Below, piece after piece: positions 46,558 through 55,250 of a stretch of DNA of 64,000 nt (its first letter is position 1; each line of letters starts with the position of its first letter). The notes beneath the pieces are model-generated. The model saw only the letters and a list, made by a program, of their open reading frames with translations, did no database searches and was not told the origin of the DNA. The position numbers and the translations under genes were made by a program. This DNA comes from Pseudotabrizicola formosa (GTDB taxonomy: Bacteria > Pseudomonadota > Alphaproteobacteria > Rhodobacterales > Rhodobacteraceae). The stretch lies in NCBI RefSeq assembly GCF_002900965.1, contig NZ_PJOM01000002.1, forward strand, positions 620,001 to 684,000, given 5' to 3'.

Positions 46558-47178
46558 ATGGATCTGGTGGTAGACACTCTGGCGGTGGCGCGCGGCGGGC
46601 TGACGGTGCTGGAGGGGGTGAGTTTCACGCTTGCCCCCGGGCAGGCGCTGGTCTTGCGCGGCCCGAACGGCGTGGGCAAGACCACGCTGCTGCGCACGCT
46701 GGCCGGGTTGCAGCCCGCCGTTTCGGGCACGATCAGCGTGCCGCCGGAAAGCCTCACCTATGCCGCGCATGCCGATGGGTTGAAAGCGGTGCTGACGGTT
46801 GAGGAAAACCTGCAGTTCTGGGCCGCGATCCATGGGGTTGGCGGCGTGGCTGATGCGATGGCGCAGATGAACCTGTCGGACCTGCGCGCGCGGCGGGCGG
46901 CCAACCTGTCGGCGGGGCAAAAGCGGCGGCTGGGGTTGGCGCGGCTGTTGGTGACCGGGCGCGCCATCTGGGTGCTGGACGAGCCGACGGTGTCGCTGGA
47001 CGCCGCGAGCGTGGCCTTGTTTGCCGGCGTGGTGCGGGCGCATCTGGCCGGGGGTGGCATGGTGCTGATTGCCACCCATATCGATCTGGGGTTGGATGAG
47101 GCGCAGGTGCTGGACCTGACTCCGTTCAAGGCGCGGGTGGCGGCGCTGTCCGACGGGTTTGACGAGGCCTTCGCATGA
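46558..47178 (+). CDS. ccmA: Haem exporter ATP-binding protein CcmA
   Basis: CcmA is the ATPase of the CcmABCD complex that releases holo-CcmE in system I cytochrome c maturation. In 206 residues it has Walker [19 protein letters not shown], the ABC signature [15 protein letters not shown], Walker [13 protein letters not shown] and switch His in [11 protein letters not shown] at 46558, weak Shine-Dalgarno (TGGGGCC). It overlaps ccmB by 4 bases; the set ccmABCDG corresponds to helABCDX of Rhodobacter capsulatus. ccmE, F, H and I are elsewhere. Confidence 0.94.
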   Translation: MDLVVDTLAVARGGLTVLEGVSFTLAPGQALVLRGPNGVGKTTLLRTLAGLQPAVSGTISVPPESLTYAAHADGLKAVLTVEENLQFWAAIHGVGGVADAMAQMNLSDLRARRAANLSAGQKRRLGLARLLVTGRAIWVLDEPTVSLDAASVALFAGVVRAHLAGGGMVLIATHIDLGLDEAQVLDLTPFKARVAALSDGFDEAFA

Positions 47179-47831
47179 TGGCGCTGCTGCTCCGCGATCT
47201 GCGGCTGGCGTTTCGCGCCGGGGGGGGCTTTGGTCTGGGGCTGGCGTTTTTCCTGCTGGTGGCGGTGCTGGTGCCCTTGGGTGTGGGGCCAGAGCCTGCG
47301 ACACTGGCCAAGATCGCCCCGGGTATCCTGTGGGTGGGGGCGCTGCTGGCCTGCCTGTTATCCCTCGACCGGATTTTTGCGCTGGATTTTGAGGATGGGT
47401 CACTGGATTTGCTTGCGACCTCGCCCATTCCGCTGGAGGGCGTGGTCGCGGTCAAGGCTTTTGCGCATTGGCTGGTGACGGGCCTGCCGTTGACGGTTGC
47501 GGCCCCGGTGCTGGGGGTGCTGTTGAACCTGGCCGGACAGGGCTATCTTTGGCTGGTGGTCAGCCTGGCGGCGGGCACGCCCGCGCTGTCGGTGATCGGG
47601 GCCTTTGGCGCAGCCTTGACGGTGGGGGTCAAGCGCGGTGGGCTGCTGGTGTCGCTGCTGGTGCTGCCGCTGTATGTGCCGACGCTGATCTTTGGCGCGG
47701 AAGTGGTGAAGCGCGGGGCGACGGGGGCAGAGGTGCAGGTGCCGCTTTTGCTGCTGGCCGGCATCACGGCGGGGGCGGTGGCGTTCTTGCCCTTTGCGGC
47801 GGCGGCGGCGCTGCGCGTCAATCTGCGCTGA
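47175..47831 (+). CDS. ccmB: Haem exporter permease CcmB
   Basis: A 218-residue, six-helix inner-membrane subunit of the CcmABCD complex. It starts [19 protein letters not shown] and includes [22 protein letters not shown], the characteristic CcmB loop, then [14 protein letters not shown] and [27 protein letters not shown]. It overlaps ccmA by 4 bases and precedes ccmC by 54. Confidence 0.94.
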   Translation: MMALLLRDLRLAFRAGGGFGLGLAFFLLVAVLVPLGVGPEPATLAKIAPGILWVGALLACLLSLDRIFALDFEDGSLDLLATSPIPLEGVVAVKAFAHWLVTGLPLTVAAPVLGVLLNLAGQGYLWLVVSLAAGTPALSVIGAFGAALTVGVKRGGLLVSLLVLPLYVPTLIFGAEVVKRGATGAEVQVPLLLLAGITAGAVAFLPFAAAAALRVNLR

Positions 47832-47885
47832 GCTTTGACAGGAGTGTGACTTGAGACGGTTCGCAAGAGAGGGTAGGGCAGCCTG

Positions 47886-48617
47886 ATGTCAGTCTGGGAA
47901 TATGCCAATCCAAAGCGCTTCATGCAGGTGTCCCGCCGGGTTTTGCCGCTGGTGGTCGGGCTGACCGTCGTCAGTCTGGTGACCGGTCTGGTCTGGGGCT
48001 TTTTCTTCACGCCGGATGATTTCCGGCAAGGATCGACGGTCAAGATCATCTTCCTGCATGTGCCGACCGCGATGATGGCGATCAATGCCTGGGTGATGAT
48101 GCTGGTGGCCAGCCTGATCTGGCTGATCCGGCGCCATCATGTCTCTGCGCTTGCCGCCAAGGCGGCGGCCCCGGTCGGGCTTACCTTTACCCTGATAGCC
48201 CTGCTCACCGGCGCATTCTGGGGCCAGCCGATGTGGGGCACCTGGTGGGCCTGGGACCCGCGCCTGACCGCATTTCTGATTCTGGCGCTGTTCTACCTTG
48301 GCTATATCGCGCTGTGGCAGGCCGTGGAGGACCCCGATACCGCCGCCGATCTGACGGCAGTGCTGTGCATGGTCGGCTCGGTCTTTGCGGTGTTGTCGCG
48401 CTATGCGGTGAAGTTCTGGAATCAGGGCCTGCATCAGGATTCGACGATTCTGAAAGTGGGCGAGAAGGACCCGATCGATGTGGCCTATTACGTGCCGCTG
48501 GTCGTGTGCATCGTGGGATTTGTGCTGCTGTTCGTGGCGCTGGTCCTGATGCGGACGCGCACGGAAATCCGCGCGCGGCGGTTGTCGGCGCTGCTGGCAC
48601 GGGAGCGTTTGGCATGA
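47886..48617 (+). CDS. ccmC: Haem handling protein CcmC
   Basis: A 243-residue six-helix membrane protein that presents haem to CcmE. It carries the tryptophan-rich haem motif MWGTWWAWDPRLTA in a periplasmic loop, and two histidines flanking it (IIFLHVPTAMMAIN and NQGLHQDSTI) as haem ligands. The N-terminus SVWEYANPKRFMQVSRRVLP is typical. It overlaps ccmD by 4 bases. Confidence 0.96.
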   Translation: MSVWEYANPKRFMQVSRRVLPLVVGLTVVSLVTGLVWGFFFTPDDFRQGSTVKIIFLHVPTAMMAINAWVMMLVASLIWLIRRHHVSALAAKAAAPVGLTFTLIALLTGAFWGQPMWGTWWAWDPRLTAFLILALFYLGYIALWQAVEDPDTAADLTAVLCMVGSVFAVLSRYAVKFWNQGLHQDSTILKVGEKDPIDVAYYVPLVVCIVGFVLLFVALVLMRTRTEIRARRLSALLARERLA

Positions 48618-48781
48618 TCCCCGATCTGGGCCGCTATGCGGTGGCGGTACTCTCGTCTTATGGGGCGACGCTTGCCCTGGTGGCGGCGGTGATTGCGCTG
48701 ACCCTGTGGCAGGGGCGGCGGGTCAAGCGGCAGCTTGCAGAGGTTGAGGCGCGGCAGGGAAAGGCGAAGACAGATGGCTAA
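48614..48781 (+). CDS. ccmD: Haem exporter small subunit CcmD
   Basis: A 55-residue single-helix membrane protein of the CcmABCD complex: IPDLGRYAVAVLSSYGATLALVAAVIALTLWQ is the usual periplasm-to-helix start (quoted by parts: DLGRYAVAVLSSYG is the family motif) followed by the basic cytoplasmic tail GRRVKRQLAEVEARQ. It overlaps ccmC (ATGA) at its start and ccmG by 8 bases at its end. Confidence 0.9.
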   Translation: MIPDLGRYAVAVLSSYGATLALVAAVIALTLWQGRRVKRQLAEVEARQGKAKTDG

Positions 48782-49319
48782 ATGGTTGATGATCTTGCCA
48801 CCGCTGATCTTCGCCGGGCTGGCCGGAGCGCTGTATGTCGGATTGGTGGAGCGAAACCCCAATGACATGCCAACCGCGTTTCAGGACCGCGCCGCCCCGG
48901 TGGTGCCCACGACCGGGCTTGCCGGTGTGGCGCAGCTGACCGATGCCGATTTCCGCACAGGCCAGGTTACGGTGGTGAATTTCTTTGCCACCTGGTGCCC
49001 GCCGTGTCGGGCGGAACACCCGGTGCTGATGCAGATGGCGGCGGATGGGGTGCGGGTGGCAGGCATCAACATCATGGATGATGATGCCAAGGCCATTGCC
49101 TATCTGGCCGAAGAGGGCAATCCGTTCTTTGGGGTGGCGACCGACCCGCAAGGGCGCAACCGGGTGGAATGGGGCGTGACCGCGCCGCCCGAAACCTTCA
49201 TTCTGCGCGGCGATGGCACGGTGGCGATGCGCTTTATCGGGCCGCTGATCGGGACAGATTACGAAAACCGCTTTGTGCCCGCATTGGCCGAAGCCCTGGC
49301 GGCGCAAGCGGCAGGGTGA
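48774..49319 (+). CDS. ccmG: Thiol:disulfide interchange protein CcmG/DsbE (HelX)
   Basis: A 181-residue membrane-anchored thioredoxin that keeps the apocytochrome c CXXCH cysteines reduced in the periplasm. N-terminal anchor (WLMILPPLIFAGLAGALYVGL), then VNFFATWCPPCRAEHPVL with the redox CPPC, GINIMDDDAKAIAYLAE and the cis-Pro/GAPETF-type loop TAPPETFILRGDG. It ends the ccm operon; no T-rich hairpin is seen right after it. Confidence 0.95.
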   Translation: MAKWLMILPPLIFAGLAGALYVGLVERNPNDMPTAFQDRAAPVVPTTGLAGVAQLTDADFRTGQVTVVNFFATWCPPCRAEHPVLMQMAADGVRVAGINIMDDDAKAIAYLAEEGNPFFGVATDPQGRNRVEWGVTAPPETFILRGDGTVAMRFIGPLIGTDYENRFVPALAEALAAQAAG

Positions 49320-49329
49320 GCCCTGCCGC

Positions 49330-49458
49330 TTACTCCAATAGCATGAGCCCCATCAGGACAAAAACCACCAGTTCTCCCCACGGCAGGCAACGCGCGCTGT
49401 GCGACTTCCGGGTCTTTTGCGCATGTTGAGGCCCCTCCGGGGGGGAGCTTGGGGGCAT
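49330..49458 (-). CDS. Possible 42-residue membrane microprotein
   Basis: An ATG-initiated reading frame in the 331-base gap between ccmG and acnA. It encodes a Pro-rich start, a basic middle (QKTRKSHSARCLPWG) and a C-terminal hydrophobic helix (ELVVFVLMGLMLLE) that ends at the stop. A basic-then-hydrophobic layout is typical of real single-pass microproteins and unlikely in random GC-rich DNA. There is no clear Shine-Dalgarno, and it lies downstream of the acnA terminator, so it would need its own promoter. No family is recognised. Confidence 0.4.
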   Translation of the reverse strand: MPPSSPPEGPQHAQKTRKSHSARCLPWGELVVFVLMGLMLLE

Positions 49459-49564
49459 GAACAACACTCTTGGCACTGGTTACAAAACACTCTGACCGTG
49501 CTGGAAAAGTCTAAACAAGAAGTTAACGGAACGATCCGGACTGTCGTTTTTGCTGTATTGCGAC

Positions 49565-49592
49565 AAAAAAGCCCGAACCTTGCGGTTCGGGC
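49565..49592 (-). terminator. Terminator of acnA
   Basis: GCCCGAACC (49571-49579), loop TTGC, GGTTCGGGC (49584-49592); on the minus strand followed by TTTTTTG. 60 bases after the acnA stop. The rest of the gap 49320-49651 holds only the possible 42-codon frame. Confidence 0.92.
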
Positions 49593-49651
49593 CTTTCAAT
49601 ATGGCGCGTGATCGGCCCTTGGGTCGGTAACGGACCCAAAGGCCGCGTCGG

Positions 49652-52426
49652 TCAGGCCTTTGCCAGGTCGCGCAGCACATAATGCAGCACGCCACCGTGT
49701 TCGACATATTCAATCTCGATCTCGGTATCGATCCGGCACTTGAGCTGGATGGTCTTTTCGCTGCCATCGGCATAGCGGATCATACAGGGCACCAGCGACA
49801 GCGGTTTCAGATCGCCGTCCAGGCCATGGATGCTGACGATCTCATCCCCTGTCAGGTTCAGCGATTTGCGGTTCATCCCTTCGGTGAATTCAAACGGAAT
49901 CACCCCCATGCCGACAAGGTTGGACCGGTGGATGCGTTCGAACGATTCCGCGATGACCGCCTTCACGCCCAAGAGTGCGGTGCCCTTGGCCGCCCAGTCG
50001 CGGCTGGAGCCGGCACCGTATTCGATGCCGCCAAAGATCACCAGCGGGGTGCCGGCCTCCTGGTAGGCCATCGAGGCATCATAGATGCTGGTCTGCACCC
50101 CATCGGGGCCCTTGGTATAGCCGCCTTCGACATTGTCGAGCATCTCGTTCTTGATGCGGATGTTGGCGAAAGTGCCGCGCATCATCACCTCGTGGTTGCC
50201 CCTGCGCGAGCCATAGGAATTGAACTCGGATGCCGGAACCTGACGGTCTGCCAAATACTTGCCGGCCGGAGTTGATCCTTTGAACGAACCGGCGGGCGAG
50301 ATGTGGTCGGTGGTGATCATGTCACCCAGAAGGGCCAGCACCCGCGCGCCGTCGATGTTGGAAATCACGCCCGGCGTTTTGGACATGCCTTTGAAATAGG
50401 GCGGGTTCTGGATGTAGGTAGACGAGGTCGGCCAGTCATAGGTTTCGGATTCGGTGATCTTGACCGCCTGCCATTTTTCATCGCCCTTGAAGACATCGGC
50501 GTATTTCTTCTGGAAGGCCTCACGCGTGACCACCGCATGCACGATATCGGCGATTTCCTTGTTGGTGGGCCAGATATCCTTCAGATACACCGGCTTGCCG
50601 TCCTTGGACGTGCCCAGCGGTTCGGTGGTCAGGTCGATGTTCATGTCACCGGCCAGAGCATAGGCCACCACCAGCGGCGGCGAGGCCAGATAATTGGCGC
50701 GCACGTCAGGCGAAATCCGGCCTTCAAAGTTGCGGTTGCCCGACAGCACCGAGGTGGCGACCAGATCCCCCTCGTTGATCGCCTTGGAAATCTCGGGGGC
50801 CAGCGGGCCGGAGTTGCCGATACAGGTGGTGCAGCCATAACCAACAAGGTTGAAGCCGACGGCATCCAGGTCTTCCTGCAATCCGGCGGCATTCAGATAT
50901 TCCGAAACAACCTGGCTTCCGGGAGCAAGCGAGGTTTTCACCCAAGGCTTGCGGTTCAGCCCCAGAGCGCGGGCCTTGCGCGCCACCAGACCAGCCCCGA
51001 TCAGGACGTAAGGGTTGGAGGTGTTGGTGCAAGACGTGATCGAGGCGATGACGACCGAGCCATCGCGCAAGCTATAATCCTGACCGTCGACCTTGGCGGT
51101 CGACATGCCAAGGTGATCGCCGGGAATGTCTTCCGGAGCCGGGGATGGCGACCCGCCTTCGGCAGTCATTTCGGCCTTTTCCAGCTTGGGCACGGCGGGT
51201 GCTTTCCGCATGCCGCGAATGTATTCGCCAAAGGCTGCGGCAGCGCCGGTCAGCGGCAGGTAATCCTGCGGGCGTTTCGGGCCGGAAATCGCGGGCACAA
51301 TGGTGCCCATGTCCAGTTCCAGCGTGCTGGTGTAGATCGGCGCGTAATCCGCGCCGCGCCACATGCCGTTTTCCTTCGCATAGGCCTCGACCAGAGCGAT
51401 GCGTGATTCCTCACGCCCGGTCTGGCGCAGGTAGCGCAGGGTTTCATCGTCGATCGGGAAGAAACCGCAGGTTGCGCCATATTCCGGGGCCATGTTGGCG
51501 ATGGTGGCACGGTCGGCCAGCGGCAGACGGTCCAGACCCTCGCCGTAGAATTCCACAAACTTGCCGACGACGCCGTGCTTGCGCAGCATCTGCACAACCT
51601 TCAACACCAGATCGGTGGCGGTGGTGCCTTCCATCATCTGGCCGGTCAGCTTGAAGCCCACCACTTCAGGGATCAGCATGGACACCGGCTGGCCCAGCAT
51701 CGCGGCCTCGGCCTCGATGCCACCCACACCCCAGCCCAGAACGGCAAGGCCGTTGACCATGGTTGTATGGCTGTCGGTGCCCACAAGCGTATCGGGGTAG
51801 GCGACCATGTTGCCGTGCTGATCTGTATCGGTCCAGACAGTCTGGGCCAGATATTCCAGGTTCACCTGATGGCAGATGCCGGTGCCGGGCGGCACCACGC
51901 GGAAGTTGTTGAACGCATTCTGTCCCCATTTCAGGAAAACATAGCGCTCCATGTTCCGCTCATACTCACGGTCCACATTGGCCTGAAACGCGCGCGGGGT
52001 GCCGAATTCGTCGATCATCACCGAATGGTCGATGACCAGATCCACCGGGTTCAGCGGGTTGATCTTTTGCGCGTCGCCGCCAAGGCCGAGGATACCGTCT
52101 CGCATCGCCGCAAGGTCAACCACGGCCGGAACGCCGGTGAAATCCTGCATCAGCACGCGGGCCGGGCGATAGGCAATCTCGCGCGGGTTCTGGCCGCCCA
52201 TCTTGCCCCAGTCGGAAAACGCCTTGATGTCATCGACCGAGACGGTCTTGCCATCCTCGAACCGCAGCATGTTTTCCAGCACCACCTTGAGCGCGGCGGG
52301 AAGGCGCGAGAACTCGCCCAAACCGGCGGCCTCAGCTGCGGGGATCGAATAATAGCTGACGGTCTGGCCGCCGGCTATCAGGGTTTTGCGGGTGTTCTGG
52401 CTGTCATGTCCGACGGTGACGGTCAT
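49652..52426 (-). CDS. acnA: Aconitate hydratase A
   Basis: AcnA interconverts citrate and isocitrate in the TCA cycle through a [4Fe-4S] cluster. Its 924 residues match the AcnA/IRP branch. Cluster ligands: Cys in ASITSCTNTSNP and the pair in GYGCTTCIGNSGPL. Other signatures: VGTDSHTTMVNGLAVLGWGVGGIEAE (seen in parts), NREYERNMERY-type region DREYERNMERYVFLKWG and the mobile domain SSRDWAAKGT, RIHRSNLVGMGVIP. The single gene has its own terminator, and the upstream spacer carries two strong palindromes that overlap its probable promoter. Confidence 0.97.
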   Translation of the reverse strand: MTVTVGHDSQNTRKTLIAGGQTVSYYSIPAAEAAGLGEFSRLPAALKVVLENMLRFEDGKTVSVDDIKAFSDWGKMGGQNPREIAYRPARVLMQDFTGVPAVVDLAAMRDGILGLGGDAQKINPLNPVDLVIDHSVMIDEFGTPRAFQANVDREYERNMERYVFLKWGQNAFNNFRVVPPGTGICHQVNLEYLAQTVWTDTDQHGNMVAYPDTLVGTDSHTTMVNGLAVLGWGVGGIEAEAAMLGQPVSMLIPEVVGFKLTGQMMEGTTATDLVLKVVQMLRKHGVVGKFVEFYGEGLDRLPLADRATIANMAPEYGATCGFFPIDDETLRYLRQTGREESRIALVEAYAKENGMWRGADYAPIYTSTLELDMGTIVPAISGPKRPQDYLPLTGAAAAFGEYIRGMRKAPAVPKLEKAEMTAEGGSPSPAPEDIPGDHLGMSTAKVDGQDYSLRDGSVVIASITSCTNTSNPYVLIGAGLVARKARALGLNRKPWVKTSLAPGSQVVSEYLNAAGLQEDLDAVGFNLVGYGCTTCIGNSGPLAPEISKAINEGDLVATSVLSGNRNFEGRISPDVRANYLASPPLVVAYALAGDMNIDLTTEPLGTSKDGKPVYLKDIWPTNKEIADIVHAVVTREAFQKKYADVFKGDEKWQAVKITESETYDWPTSSTYIQNPPYFKGMSKTPGVISNIDGARVLALLGDMITTDHISPAGSFKGSTPAGKYLADRQVPASEFNSYGSRRGNHEVMMRGTFANIRIKNEMLDNVEGGYTKGPDGVQTSIYDASMAYQEAGTPLVIFGGIEYGAGSSRDWAAKGTALLGVKAVIAESFERIHRSNLVGMGVIPFEFTEGMNRKSLNLTGDEIVSIHGLDGDLKPLSLVPCMIRYADGSEKTIQLKCRIDTEIEIEYVEHGGVLHYVLRDLAKA

Positions 52427-52501
52427 TTTGGGCCTCTTGGCTATTGGATTGGGAATGGCTTAAGGTCGTGTCCAGCCGCATGGGCCGGGGAATCGTTGGC
52501 G

Positions 52502-52517
52502 TTGTATACAATTGTAT
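52502..52517. promoter_or_regulatory. Overlapping palindromes upstream of acnA (possible GntR-type operator)
   Basis: TTGTATACAA (52502-52511) and ATACAATTGTAT (52506-52517) are perfect, overlapping palindromes. They fit the TnGTnnACnA pattern of FadR/FCD GntR regulators. On the minus strand TACAAT within them is a good -10, so a bound protein could repress acnA. Confidence 0.5.
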
Positions 52518-52539
52518 GCCAATAATCCAGTCCTCGTTT

Positions 52540-52554
52540 CAGTCAACTTGACTG
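52540..52554. promoter_or_regulatory. Second palindrome in the acnA upstream region
   Basis: CAGTCAA-C-TTGACTG, a perfect 7+1+7 palindrome. Its minus-strand half contains TTGACT, a possible -35 for acnA (16 bases from TATTGG). It could be a regulator site. Confidence 0.45.
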
Positions 52555-52658
52555 CATCTTGGCACGACAGACCCGTGATGGGAAATGGTCTTGCCCTCGC
52601 AAAACCTTGATTGGCAGCGCACAGGTCCTGTCTGTAGAACGAAAGGGCAAATTTGGGG

Positions 52659-53372
52659 ATGACAGACGTGACGATGCGGTTAATGGTCAGCGCGACTTTC
52701 GGGCTTTGGATCGGCATTGCCGGTGCGGCACAGGCGCAGACGTCGCCGGTTCTGGTAGAACTTTACACGTCACAGGGCTGTTCCTCTTGTCCGCCCGCCG
52801 ATGAATTCATGGTGGAACTGGTCAAGAGCCCAGATGTCATCGCTTTGTCGCTGCATGTGGATTACTGGGATTACATCGGCTGGCGCGATACCTTTGCCAG
52901 CCCCGCCTTTACCCAGCGGCAGAAAGCCTATGCCAAGGCGGTCGGCAGCCGGATGATCTATACGCCGCAGATGATTGTCGGCGGGCTGGATCGGGTGGAG
53001 GGCAATGACCCGGTGCAGGTGGCAGCGGCGATCCGCCGGCATCAGGCGCAGGTCAGCCCCGTGCGGCTGACGGTAACGCGGACCGGCGACCAGATCATGA
53101 TCCGGGCCGAGGCGGACCCGCCGCTGACCAAACCCGCGCGGATTCAGGTTATCCGCTATCTGCCAGAGGCCACGGTCGCCATCGGCCGCGGCGAGAATGA
53201 GGGGCGCGAGGTGACCTATACCAATATCGTCACCGACTGGCAGTCGGTTGCCGACTGGCCCGGCCTTGCCCCGTTCGAGATGACGGCCGCGGTGGCTGGC
53301 CCCGATCCAGTAGTTGTGGTGGTGCAGTCGGAAGGCCCGGCCGATGTGCTGGCGACGGCGCAGGTCAAGTAG
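52659..53372 (+). CDS. DUF1223 secreted thioredoxin-like protein
   Basis: A 237-residue exported protein of the DUF1223 family. After a signal peptide (about residues 1-25, ending GAAQAQ) comes VLVELYTSQGCSSCPPADEF, whose C-x-x-C sits where thioredoxin folds hold theirs, then LSLHVDYWDYIGWRDTFA, FTQRQKAYAKAVGSRMIYTPQMIVGG and a beta-rich C-terminal half. A periplasmic redox role is likely but unproven. The ATG at 52659 has AAAGGG nine bases upstream; an in-frame ATG at 52674 would also give a signal peptide. Divergent from acnA. Confidence 0.9.
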   Translation: MTDVTMRLMVSATFGLWIGIAGAAQAQTSPVLVELYTSQGCSSCPPADEFMVELVKSPDVIALSLHVDYWDYIGWRDTFASPAFTQRQKAYAKAVGSRMIYTPQMIVGGLDRVEGNDPVQVAAAIRRHQAQVSPVRLTVTRTGDQIMIRAEADPPLTKPARIQVIRYLPEATVAIGRGENEGREVTYTNIVTDWQSVADWPGLAPFEMTAAVAGPDPVVVVVQSEGPADVLATAQVK

Positions 53373-53375
53373 AGC

Positions 53376-54257
53376 CTAAGGCTTCCAGCGCCGGTGAATC
53401 CAGAACCATTGCTCGGGGTATTGCCGGATCAGCCGCTCTAGATTGTCATTGAGCGCTTGGGTCATGATTTCCGGCGTGCTGTGCGGGATCGGCGGATCAA
53501 CGATGATCTGAAACGACAAGCCGTCCGGCTGGCGGATGGCATAGGTCGGGATCAGCAGGCAATCGTATTTCAGCGCCATGTCGGCCGCAGACAGCGCGGT
53601 CAGCGCCTCTTGGCCGAAGAAGGTCAGCTTGACACCATTGTGCATGCGCTGATCGGGCAGGATGCCCAGCATGCCGCCCGCGCGCAGATGTTTCAGCATC
53701 TGCCCCATGCCCGCCCGCCCGCGCTCGAAGATCGGCTGACCGATGGTGCCGATGGCCTGCACGTAGTGGTCGTTGAACCAGGGGTTCGACATCGGGCGAT
53801 ATAGGGCGCCCAGACTGTAGCCGCGCGCGATCAGCGCCGCACGCACCGCATCATAATTGCCGAAATGACCGGTGGCCAGGATGACGGGCTGCCGGGCGGC
53901 ATGGGCCGCCTCCAGCGCCGCAACGCCTTCACCGGTCAGCGGCAGTTCGGTGGTGCGGGCGATGAATTCCGCACCCGAATAGATCTCGATAACCGTACGC
54001 CCGATGTTTTCGGGCACGCGGGCCACCATGCGGGCGATCTGGTCTTCGGGCAGGTCGGGCAGGGTGTGGGACAGGTTGTCGCGAATGCGCTGCGGCCAGC
54101 CGGCCATGGGCGCGATGATGCGCGCCATGATCCAGCCGCACAGCGGCACGCGCCAGCGGTAGGGCAGGGCCAGCAGCAGCCACAGCACCGCGCGGATGCT
54201 GCGGTCGGTCAGCCATTGCCGCCAGGTGCCTGATCTATGCGTGTCGGTTTCGGTCAT
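53376..54257 (-). CDS. LpxL/HtrB-family lysophospholipid acyltransferase
   Basis: A 293-residue membrane-associated acyltransferase of the lipid A biosynthesis (HtrB/LpxL) family. The catalytic H-x4-D box is in LATGHFGNYDAVRAAL, followed by the YRPMSNPWFNDHY substrate motif, RGRAGMGQMLKHLRAGGMLG and LPDQRMHNGVKLTFFG, and it ends QWFWIHRRWKP. These enzymes move a secondary acyl chain to lipid A precursors; other Rhodobacteraceae relatives act on different lipids, so the exact acceptor is open. It lies 9 bases after a DMT transporter gene, probably in one operon. Confidence 0.9.
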   Translation of the reverse strand: MTETDTHRSGTWRQWLTDRSIRAVLWLLLALPYRWRVPLCGWIMARIIAPMAGWPQRIRDNLSHTLPDLPEDQIARMVARVPENIGRTVIEIYSGAEFIARTTELPLTGEGVAALEAAHAARQPVILATGHFGNYDAVRAALIARGYSLGALYRPMSNPWFNDHYVQAIGTIGQPIFERGRAGMGQMLKHLRAGGMLGILPDQRMHNGVKLTFFGQEALTALSAADMALKYDCLLIPTYAIRQPDGLSFQIIVDPPIPHSTPEIMTQALNDNLERLIRQYPEQWFWIHRRWKP

Positions 54258-54266
54258 CCGGTCCGT

Positions 54267-55166
54267 TTACTGGGTCTTGGATGCACCGTGCACCCGGGTT
54301 TCGCGGTGCCAGACATAAAGACCTGCCGCCACGATCACAAGCGCACCGATGATCGTGGGCAGATCGGGCACCTCGCCGTACAGAACATAGCCCCAGCCGG
54401 TGGCAAAGATCAGCCCCGCATAAGCAAAGGGCGCGACCGATCCGGCCTGTGCCAGCGTGAAGGACCGGATCAGGAACAGGTTGGCCACGGTGCCAAGCGC
54501 ACCGATCAGCGCGAACAGCGGCCAATCTGCCATCGGCACCGGCACCCAGACAAAGGGCAGGGTGACACTGGTGGCGGCCATGCCGAACAGCGCCCCAAGG
54601 ATCAGCGGGGTCCAGGCGGTTTCCTGCGGGCCAAGGTGGCGGGTCAGCAGCGCGCTTATGGCATAGAACACCGCAGCCGCCAGGGGCAGCAGGGCGGCGG
54701 GGGTAAAGACCGAAAGGCCGGGCCGGATGATGATCAGCGCACCGATCAGCGCCGCTACCACGCCTGCGATACGGCGCGGGCCAAGCCGCTCGCCCAGGAA
54801 CAGCGCGGCCCCCAGCGTGATCAGCACCGGGTTGAGGTCTCCCAGCGCTGTCGCCTCGGCCAGGCCGATATGCGGCAGGGCCGAAAAGAAGCAGCCGATC
54901 GCACCCAGCTGGCAGGCCCCGCGGATCAGGTGCAGCATCGGCCAGCGGGTGCGCAGCATGGCTGCCAGACGCGGCCCCAGCAGCACCGAAATGATAACCA
55001 CCTGCCCGGCAAAGCGCGCCCAGATCACCTGCGGCACCGGATAGCGTGCGATCAGGCCCTTGGCCACGGCATCCATCGCGGCAAAACAGAAGATTGCCAG
55101 CACCATCAACAGGATGCCGCTTTTGGTGTCTTTGATCGTGGGAAGGGCTATCGGGGGCAGGGTCAT
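54267..55166 (-). CDS. EamA/DMT-family transporter
   Basis: A 299-residue, ten-helix drug/metabolite transporter with two EamA repeats: GILLMVLAIFCFAAMDAVAKGL starts the first, ATALGDLNPVLITLGAALFLGERLG closes it, and AAVFYAISALLTRHLG starts the second. The substrate cannot be predicted; RarD/YdcZ-like or S-adenosylmethionine carriers have the same layout. It lies 9 bases upstream of the acyltransferase gene, which hints at coordinated expression. Confidence 0.88.
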   Translation of the reverse strand: MTLPPIALPTIKDTKSGILLMVLAIFCFAAMDAVAKGLIARYPVPQVIWARFAGQVVIISVLLGPRLAAMLRTRWPMLHLIRGACQLGAIGCFFSALPHIGLAEATALGDLNPVLITLGAALFLGERLGPRRIAGVVAALIGALIIIRPGLSVFTPAALLPLAAAVFYAISALLTRHLGPQETAWTPLILGALFGMAATSVTLPFVWVPVPMADWPLFALIGALGTVANLFLIRSFTLAQAGSVAPFAYAGLIFATGWGYVLYGEVPDLPTIIGALVIVAAGLYVWHRETRVHGASKTQ

Positions 55167-55250
55167 GGCGCGTCCTTTTGCGGCGGACGCTATCTTGCCT
55201 TCTCGGGGTTCACAAGGCCGTGGCCCTGGCCCTGTGGTGTGTGCGGCAGA

